NCBI GenBank assembly: GCA_043813895.1 | Contig: JBDRKQ010000029.1 | Span: 1-10,832 of the forward strand | Direction: 5' to 3' | Source: CAZTAR01 sp043813895 | GTDB taxonomy: Bacteria > Planctomycetota > Phycisphaerae > UBA1845 > UTPLA1 | Length of the DNA: 10,832 nucleotides | Shown: piece by piece, positions 5,599 to 10,832 of the stretch | How the letters are laid out: each line of letters starts with the position of its first letter | Numbering within the stretch: the stretch's first letter is position 1 | Program-made: the position numbers and the translations under genes | Notes under the pieces: generated by a model | Database searches by the model: none | What the model was told of the DNA's origin: nothing | Seen by the model: the letters and a program-made list of their open reading frames with translations, nothing else

Positions 5599-8082
5599 TC
5601 AGGTTCCGACGATCCAGTTTTTGATATCCTGGTAGGTCACGAGCAGGAACACCGCGGCGATCAGCGCGATGCCCACGATCTGCGTGGCCACCTGCGTCTT
5701 GATGCTGACCGGTTCTCCGCGGATCTTCTCCAAAAGCAGGAAGAGGAACAGCCCACCGTCCACAATCGGCAACGGCAGAAAGTTGATGACTGCCAGGTTG
5801 GCCGAGAGGAGCGCCAGGAAGAAGAGCAGGTAGATGACGCCCGAGCCCGCCGCCTCACTCCCGATGCGGAAAATGCCGACAGGGCCGCTGACGTTGCTGA
5901 AGCCGACCTGCCGCGTGATGATCAGATGGCGAATCGTCTGAATCGTCTGCATGGTCGTTTGGTAGGCCTGCTTGAAGCCGACCCCCACTGCCAGGATGGG
6001 ATTCCTGACGGGATGCCGCTCAAACAGCGGATAGCACGCGAAGCCCTCAGAGAACTGAACCCGATGCAGCCAGGGGTCCGTGTTGTCCGCGGTGACGGCG
6101 TAGTCAGCTTGCTTGCGTTCGGCCTCGGCTGTCACGTATTCGATTTTCACCGTCTCGCCGATGTGCTCCTTCAGGATTGCGGCCACGGCTCGCCAATCCG
6201 GCAGTGCAACGGTAATCTGCTTGCCTTCCGGCCGCGTGATCTGGCGCGTATGCTCGCCGTTGATTTGCACGATGCGCGTGCCCTGCGGAAGACCGAGCGT
6301 AGCCGATACGCATTGGGGTACGGTGATCTTCGTCGTCACGACCTCGTCCACCACGCGGTAGGTCAGCGGAATCGTCCGCCCCGCGCTTTGCCGAAAGACC
6401 TCGCTCAACTCCCACCATTGGCTGACCGGCTTGCCGGCGGCCGACAGGATCACCGACAACCGAGGGATGCCTGCCTTCTTGGCGGGTGATCCGACGTCGC
6501 CGAGCGTGTCGCGGATATCAGCCACGACGAGATGATCCTCATCCAGGCATTGCATCGCCGTGTCCACTTTGGGGACCGTCTTGGAAAACAGTGCGAACGG
6601 CGTCTTGGGCACAAGCTCCAATTCGTGAACATCCACGCTCTCGAGCCACTGACGCCACTCCTTCGCACCGCCCAGTGCTTCCAGCTTCTTCCGCAACGTC
6701 TCGACCTCGCCGTCGGGCAGTCCCGCGGACGTCGCGAGTTCCACGGCTTTGGCGAGCGCCTTGGCCGTGTCTTCCCGCGCGGCGGCAATCAGCGTCTCGC
6801 GGTGAACCACACAGCATTCCACCGTCCGCGCGGCAAGGCCGTGGTTCTCCTCGCGGCGGCGGCGAACCGCCATCTCGACCTGCTTATCTGGATTCTCCTC
6901 GATGGTCTGCTTAACTTCGTCGAAGGTCGGTGAGAACGCCGAACCGAGCCTCACCAGCACGTCTCCGGATCGGGCGCCGGCCTTCTGGAACGACTTTCCC
7001 TCTTCCATCAATGTGATGGTCAGGCGCGGAACCAGCCCAAGGAGCGATCCGCTGACCGCGTCCTGCTCATCGTATGCCCACGGCGTCCAGAGCGCCTGGC
7101 ATTGCACGCGGACCTCCGTGGTCTCGATGTCGGGGTCGGCCTGCATCAGCATCTCGGCGGTCAAGGCATCAGGATTCTTCGGCCGCTTGACGACCAGTTC
7201 GATGGGCGCTCCCCGCGCCCCCTGGATCGCCCGACGGAACACGCCCTTGTCCTTGAACCGCTTGGCCTCGCCGCTCGGGAGAATCAGCTTGTAAATCGCG
7301 TCGTCCTTCTGCAATTCGTCCGGCAGGCGTTCCTCCTCCAGCCGGATTGAAGGCAGCACCACGCGCAAGTTCTGACCCGACGCAATGCCGATTCGTCGCA
7401 ATCTCACGTCCTTCTGAAACTCGGGATTCACCTCCAGCTTGGGCAGGACGGGCTTCCCGTCGCGTTCCACGTCCATGATGAGTGGCTCTTCGGGATCCGA
7501 CAGAATGATGGTGCTGGTCAGGTCCTGGAAGCTATCAATCTCGTCGCCGTTGATCTTCAGGATCGTGTCGCCCGTCTGCAATCCCGCGCGCGCCGCGGGA
7601 GAATTGGGGACAACGACGCCGATGACCGCCGGTGCTTGCGGCCGGCCGACCATCACCACCACGGCGAACGCCACCGCGGCGAACAGCAGGTTCATCACGA
7701 CGCCGGCGGAGATGATGACCATCCGCTTGCCGATGGGCTTGTTCGTGAACGCATCCGGGTCGTTCTTGACCTTCAACTCGCCGGACTTGTCGACGACGAA
7801 GTCCTCCTGCCCCAGCATCTTCACGTATCCGCCGAGCGGCAGCGCGTTGAAGGAGTATCGCGTCTCGCCCTTGGTAAATCCGAACAGCTCCTTGCCAAAA
7901 CCGATCGCGAACTTGTCCACGCGGACGCCCGCCCACTTGGCGGCGAGGAAATGTCCCAGCTCGTGAACGAAGATCACCAGCGAGAAGCCGAGCAGCAACA
8001 GAAGAAAAGACCATGCGTTGGATGCCCAGCTCGGCAACGCGGCTTGCACCAGGAACGACTCGACTGCTAGACCGTGCAGCAT
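5599..8082 (-). CDS. rseP: Enlarged RseP-type site-2 intramembrane metalloprotease
   Basis: 827 residues, peptidase family M50. Zinc motif HELGH at 40-44 lies in the first membrane helix (about 24-45), followed by LPLGGYVKMLGQ (81-92). A second helix spans about 120-146. SGPVGI (732-737) and NFLPLPIVDGG (767-777, D775 the third zinc ligand) lie in the C-terminal membrane part, and a last helix spans about 803-817. Between the membrane parts lie nearly 600 residues instead of about 200. PDZ-like segments start near 150, 346, 518 and 590, and an alanine/lysine-rich, helix-prone stretch occupies about 428-480. RseP enzymes cut membrane-anchored anti-sigma factors or remnant signal peptides; the target here is unknown. 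Start: ATG at 8082, with AAAGAGG (complement of 8090-8096) seven bases upstream. It overlaps dxr by 16 bases, suggesting translational coupling. Confidence 0.93.
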   Translation of the reverse strand: MLHGLAVESFLVQAALPSWASNAWSFLLLLLGFSLVIFVHELGHFLAAKWAGVRVDKFAIGFGKELFGFTKGETRYSFNALPLGGYVKMLGQEDFVVDKSGELKVKNDPDAFTNKPIGKRMVIISAGVVMNLLFAAVAFAVVVMVGRPQAPAVIGVVVPNSPAARAGLQTGDTILKINGDEIDSFQDLTSTIILSDPEEPLIMDVERDGKPVLPKLEVNPEFQKDVRLRRIGIASGQNLRVVLPSIRLEEERLPDELQKDDAIYKLILPSGEAKRFKDKGVFRRAIQGARGAPIELVVKRPKNPDALTAEMLMQADPDIETTEVRVQCQALWTPWAYDEQDAVSGSLLGLVPRLTITLMEEGKSFQKAGARSGDVLVRLGSAFSPTFDEVKQTIEENPDKQVEMAVRRRREENHGLAARTVECCVVHRETLIAAAREDTAKALAKAVELATSAGLPDGEVETLRKKLEALGGAKEWRQWLESVDVHELELVPKTPFALFSKTVPKVDTAMQCLDEDHLVVADIRDTLGDVGSPAKKAGIPRLSVILSAAGKPVSQWWELSEVFRQSAGRTIPLTYRVVDEVVTTKITVPQCVSATLGLPQGTRIVQINGEHTRQITRPEGKQITVALPDWRAVAAILKEHIGETVKIEYVTAEAERKQADYAVTADNTDPWLHRVQFSEGFACYPLFERHPVRNPILAVGVGFKQAYQTTMQTIQTIRHLIITRQVGFSNVSGPVGIFRIGSEAAGSGVIYLLFFLALLSANLAVINFLPLPIVDGGLFLFLLLEKIRGEPVSIKTQVATQIVGIALIAAVFLLVTYQDIKNWIVGT

Positions 8083-9227
8083 TGAGAAACCTCTTTCCGC
8101 GCCCAGGCGTCGACCTGCATCAGCGTCTCCAGGCTGGGGTGCGGTGCATACGCGTGCCGGCTCAGGATGTCCTCCACGATCGGCACGATGTCCAAGAACC
8201 CGATCCGCTCCTTGCGAAACGCTTCGACGGCTGCTTCGTTCGCGGCGTTGAGCGCCGCCCCCGCCGTGCCGCCCCTCCGCGCGACCTGGTGACCCAGACG
8301 CAACGACGGGAACCGCTCCAGGTCCGGCGGCTCAAAGTGCATCCGCTGGAGTTGCGAGAAATCCAGCCGGTCCCCGCAACCCGTCAGACGACGCGGATAT
8401 GTCATTGCATACTGGATAGGCGTCCGCATATCGGGACGTCCCATCTGGGCCACGATGGAGCCGTCGCGGAACGCCACCATCGAATGGATGATCGACTCGG
8501 GATGGATCACGACTTCAATACGTTCCGGCTCGACGTCGAACAGCCATTTCGCCTCGACGATCTCCAGCGCCTTGTTCATCATCGTCGCCGAGTCGATGGT
8601 GATTTTCGGACCCATGTCCCAAGTGGGATGACGTAATGCGTCGGCGGGCTTCACGCTTCTCATCCGCTCCAGGTCCCAGGTCCGAAACGGCCCGCCGGAC
8701 GCGGTCAGGAACAGACGCTCGATTTCCTCGTGTCGTCCTGAATGGAGCGACTGATAGATGGCGGAGTGCTCGCTATCGACAGGAAGCAAAAGCGCACCCG
8801 ATTCGCCCGCCGCCTGAACCATCAACTCTCCCGCGACAACCAGCGATTCCTTGTTCGCGAGCCCCACGCTCAGCCCACGGCTCACGGCCGCCAATGTCGC
8901 GGGCAGACCCGCCACGCCCACGATGCCCGCCAGGACAAAATCGCACGCCACCTCCTCCACAACCCGCACGAGCGATTCCGGCCCCGACTGGACCGTGGTC
9001 TCAGTGGATGTCTCGGCAAGATGCGCCGAGAGCCGGTCCGCCGCGGCCGGGTCCGACATGACGGCGACGCGCGGGCGGTGCCGCGCCACTTGCTCGACCA
9101 TGCCCTCCCAATTCGAATCCGCCGTCAAAGCGACAATGTCGAACTCATCGCGCAGGTTCTCCGCGACGCTCAACGCACTGCGGCCGATAGAGCCTGTCGA
9201 ACCCAGAATGACGATGCGTTTGGGCAT
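8067..9227 (-). CDS. dxr: 1-deoxy-D-xylulose 5-phosphate reductoisomerase
   Basis: 386 residues, normal length. It converts 1-deoxy-D-xylulose 5-phosphate to 2-C-methyl-D-erythritol 4-phosphate with NADPH, the committed step of the MEP isoprenoid pathway, in the cytoplasm. NADPH-binding motif GSTGSIG at 9-15; NKES at 125-128; LPVDSEHSAI (148-157) with metal ligands D151 and E153; TASGGPFR at 175-182; HPTWDMGPKITIDSATMMNKALE (200-222) with N218, K219 and the third ligand E222; HPESIIHSM at 242-250. All expected catalytic residues are present. Start: ATG at 9227, which places GSTGSIG at the usual distance; GGGAGGA lies just upstream, slightly close. The frame is open further upstream to 9479, but that part crosses the promoter and an inverted repeat and is not coding. 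First gene of a dxr-rseP operon. Confidence 0.97.
   Translation of the reverse strand: MPKRIVILGSTGSIGRSALSVAENLRDEFDIVALTADSNWEGMVEQVARHRPRVAVMSDPAAADRLSAHLAETSTETTVQSGPESLVRVVEEVACDFVLAGIVGVAGLPATLAAVSRGLSVGLANKESLVVAGELMVQAAGESGALLLPVDSEHSAIYQSLHSGRHEEIERLFLTASGGPFRTWDLERMRSVKPADALRHPTWDMGPKITIDSATMMNKALEIVEAKWLFDVEPERIEVVIHPESIIHSMVAFRDGSIVAQMGRPDMRTPIQYAMTYPRRLTGCGDRLDFSQLQRMHFEPPDLERFPSLRLGHQVARRGGTAGAALNAANEAAVEAFRKERIGFLDIVPIVEDILSRHAYAPHPSLETLMQVDAWARKEVSQCCTV
8090..8096 (-). promoter_or_regulatory. Ribosome-binding site of rseP inside dxr
   Basis: AAAGAGG on the minus strand, seven bases before the rseP ATG at 8082 and inside the last codons of dxr. It supports that start and independent or coupled initiation at the overlap. 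Confidence 0.7.
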
Positions 9228-9264
9228 TGTCCTCCCGTCGAGGTCTGCCCCGACGAATCGGAAA

Positions 9265-9293
9265 ATCATAGAGCGTTCGCCCCCTGGCAGCAA
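9265..9293 (-). promoter_or_regulatory. Promoter of the dxr-rseP operon
   Basis: On the minus strand TTGCTG (complement of 9288-9293) and TATGAT (complement of 9265-9270) are separated by 17 bases. The predicted start is near 9258, giving a leader of about 30 bases before the dxr ATG. The -10 box is identical to that of prkA. Confidence 0.6.
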
Positions 9294-9310
9294 CCGGAGC
9301 CGCCGGTCCG

Positions 9311-9396
9311 GATCCGAGCCCCGAGCGTAAGCGAGCGGGTCCGAAGACCTTCGGCCTGTCCGCGAAGACCCCGCGCTGGCGCTTGGGGCTCGGATC
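9311..9396. repeat. 86-base inverted-repeat (REP/MITE-like) element
   Basis: The 17-base arms 9311-9327 (GATCCGAGCCCCGAGCG) and 9380-9396 (CGCTTGGGGCTCGGATC) are complementary apart from one G-T. Further partial pairing follows inside (AGCG 9330-9333 with CGCT 9374-9377). A second nested hairpin, CCGAA/TTCGG (9341-9345/9350-9354), sits near the centre. The element lies between the dxr and hydantoinase promoters. Its look, GAGCCCCGAGCG followed by TAAGCGAG, is like palindromic intergenic repeats I associate with planctomycete genomes, but copy number cannot be judged from one window. No transposase or target-site duplication is visible. Confidence 0.6.
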
Positions 9397-9436
9397 GGCC
9401 CCGCCGATAGTGCGTGGAACCGACAACGCCGCGCCG

Positions 9437-9465
9437 TTGACCGCCGGCACCCGCCGAAGCACAAT
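9437..9465 (+). promoter_or_regulatory. Possible promoter of the dihydropyrimidinase gene
   Basis: TTGACC (9437-9442), a 17-base spacer and CACAAT (9460-9465). The -35 box is good and the -10 box is weak. The start would be near 9472, about 44 bases before the ATG. Confidence 0.35.
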
Positions 9466-9515
9466 AGACCACCTGACACGCGGTGAGCGCCAGATCCCAG
9501 CCCGGAGGTACTCGC

Positions 9516-10832
9516 ATGATGCGGTTTGACACGATCATTGCCAACGGAACCATCGTCAACGCCGACAAGTCACGGAAGGCCGACGTCGCCCTGCGGGGAG
9601 AGAAGATTGCCGCCGTTGGCAGACGCCTCGCGGCGAAGGCCGCCCAAAACGGCACGCGGATTATCGATGCCGACGGCTGCTACGTTCTTCCCGGCGCTGT
9701 GGACGTTCATGTGCACCTGGCCCTGCCGTTCTGCGGCACCACGTCGTCCGACGACTACGACAGCGGGACACGTGCGGCGGCGCGTGGCGGCGTCACCACC
9801 GTCATCGATTTCGCGATCCCCTACGGCAAGGACACCCTCCATCACGCCGTGGATAACTGGATGGCCAAGGCCGACGGCATCGCGTGCGTGGACTACGCCT
9901 TCCACCTTGCGATCACGAACTGGGACCAGCAGAAGAAGGAGTTGCCCAGTCTCGTGAAGGCCGGCATCCCCACCTTTAAGCAGTTCATGATCTACGAGGC
10001 GGAAGGCTGGCAATCCGACGACGCCGACATGTTCCAGGCACTCGAAGCGTTGAAGGACCTCGGCGGCATGCTCATGGTTCACGCCGAGAGCAGCCGCGTC
10101 CTCGGCGAACTAATCGCCAGACACCACAACCCGAGGGAGATCAAACAACACGGCGCCTATCTTCACACCATCACGCGGCCGAACTTCATCGAGGCGGAGG
10201 CAATTCGGCGCGCCGTGACATGGGCCGAAGCGACCGGCGGCAAGCTCTACGTCGTCCACATCTCCAGCGGAGAAGGCGCGGACATTATCCGGGACGCGCG
10301 TCAACGAGGCCATAAGAACGTGTACGGCGAGACCTGTGCTCAGTATCTCGCGCTCGATGATTCGCGATTCAAAGGCAAGGACGGCCACCTGTACGCCACC
10401 TGCCCGCAACTCAAGAAGCCGGAGGATCAGCGTCGTCTGTGGAAGGCCGTGAAGGACGGGACGCTCTGTGCCGTCTCGACCGACACCTGCACGTTCACGC
10501 GCAAACAGAAGGCCATATGGAAGGGCGATTGGACCAAGATCCCGATGGGCATGCCGGGGCTCGAAACGCTCGTGCCGGTCGTGTACACCGAGGGCGTGCT
10601 GAAGAAGCGATTGACAATTCGACAACTCGTCGACAAGTGCTGCACCTCCCCCGCGAAGATCATGGGCCTTGGAAACCGCAAGGGTGTCATTAAGAAAGGC
10701 CACGACGCCGACATCGCGATCATCCATCCGACCAGGAAGACCAAGGTGGACTGGCGGAAGATGGAAACCAACGCAGACTGGTCGCCCTACCAGGGGTGGA
10801 GCCTGGCCGGCTTCGCCCGGACCACGCTCAGC
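9516..10832 (+). CDS. hydA: Dihydropyrimidinase / D-hydantoinase, 3' end beyond window
   Basis: 439 residues are open to the window edge; the family is about 460-480 long, so only the C-terminal tail is missing. Cyclic amidohydrolase that opens dihydropyrimidine or hydantoin rings, in the reductive pyrimidine breakdown route, cytoplasmic, with two metal ions. Metal ligands are H65 and H67 in PGAVDVHVHL (59-68), K155 in TFKQFMIY (the carboxylated lysine, with Y160 the substrate-site tyrosine), H189 in MVHAES, H248 in VVHISS and D323 in STDTCTF. ETCAQYL (272-278) and GVIKKGHDADIAII (390-403) are also typical. After D323 a threonine replaces the usual histidine. Start: ATG at 9516 (a second ATG follows directly), with GGAGG at 9504-9508 seven bases upstream. 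Other close relatives such as allantoinase fit the motifs less well. Natural substrate is not determined by the sequence. Confidence 0.9.
   Translation, partial: MMRFDTIIANGTIVNADKSRKADVALRGEKIAAVGRRLAAKAAQNGTRIIDADGCYVLPGAVDVHVHLALPFCGTTSSDDYDSGTRAAARGGVTTVIDFAIPYGKDTLHHAVDNWMAKADGIACVDYAFHLAITNWDQQKKELPSLVKAGIPTFKQFMIYEAEGWQSDDADMFQALEALKDLGGMLMVHAESSRVLGELIARHHNPREIKQHGAYLHTITRPNFIEAEAIRRAVTWAEATGGKLYVVHISSGEGADIIRDARQRGHKNVYGETCAQYLALDDSRFKGKDGHLYATCPQLKKPEDQRRLWKAVKDGTLCAVSTDTCTFTRKQKAIWKGDWTKIPMGMPGLETLVPVVYTEGVLKKRLTIRQLVDKCCTSPAKIMGLGNRKGVIKKGHDADIAIIHPTRKTKVDWRKMETNADWSPYQGWSLAGFARTTLS

Noticed and set aside
5566..6489. 307-residue plus-strand open frame
   Set aside because: It lies antisense to rseP, whose motifs are unmistakable. 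Its composition (rich in D, R, Q, H) is that of a shadow frame and it has no ribosome-binding site.
9228..9479. Possible 84-residue N-terminal extension of Dxr
   Set aside because: It crosses the dxr promoter and the inverted-repeat element, and Dxr proteins start just before the GSTGSIG motif.

Overview
GC-rich bacterial DNA with five clear protein genes, one partial gene at the right edge, one small probable membrane protein, and several structured intergenic regions. The gene set fits a member of the Planctomycetota or a close relative: a PrkA kinase of planctomycetal length, a divergent RNase HII-like protein, a free-standing Lon N-terminal domain, and a much enlarged site-2 protease directly behind dxr. 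The phylum is an inference from family knowledge; no rRNA or marker gene is present.

Layout. A divergent RNase HII-like gene (161-1129, minus) and a Lon-substrate-binding-domain gene (1303-1992, plus) diverge from a 173-base gap. A 70-residue two-helix membrane protein (2265-2477, plus) follows. The PrkA serine protein kinase gene (2785-4845, plus) then has its own good sigma-70-type promoter and a leader of about 120 bases with two inverted repeats. Next is a 753-base region with no convincing gene (4846-5598) between the converging prkA and rseP. Then come rseP (5599-8082, minus) and dxr (8067-9227, minus), which overlap by 16 bases and are read from one promoter upstream of dxr. A divergent intergenic region (9228-9515) carries the dxr promoter, an 86-base inverted-repeat element and a possible promoter for a dihydropyrimidinase/hydantoinase gene (9516 onward, plus). 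That last gene is cut by the window edge.

How the genes work together. dxr (first committed step of the MEP isoprenoid pathway) and rseP (intramembrane protease) form a two-gene operon, a pairing also seen with intervening genes in other bacteria. The other genes appear to be separate housekeeping or stress units: RNA:DNA hybrid processing, a Lon-domain protein of unknown role, a protein kinase and pyrimidine/hydantoin catabolism. I see no defence system, CRISPR array, transposase gene, rRNA or tRNA.

Most unexplained spot. In the prkA-rseP gap a near-consensus promoter (TTGACA, 17 bases, TATGCT at 5285-5313) has no gene behind it. A perfect 9-base dyad brackets its -10 box, and a 29-base perfect palindrome followed by a T-rich stretch lies about 60 bases downstream. 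This looks like a promoter-terminator unit for a small RNA of about 90 bases. It is a candidate only: no covariance, expression or homology test could be run here.
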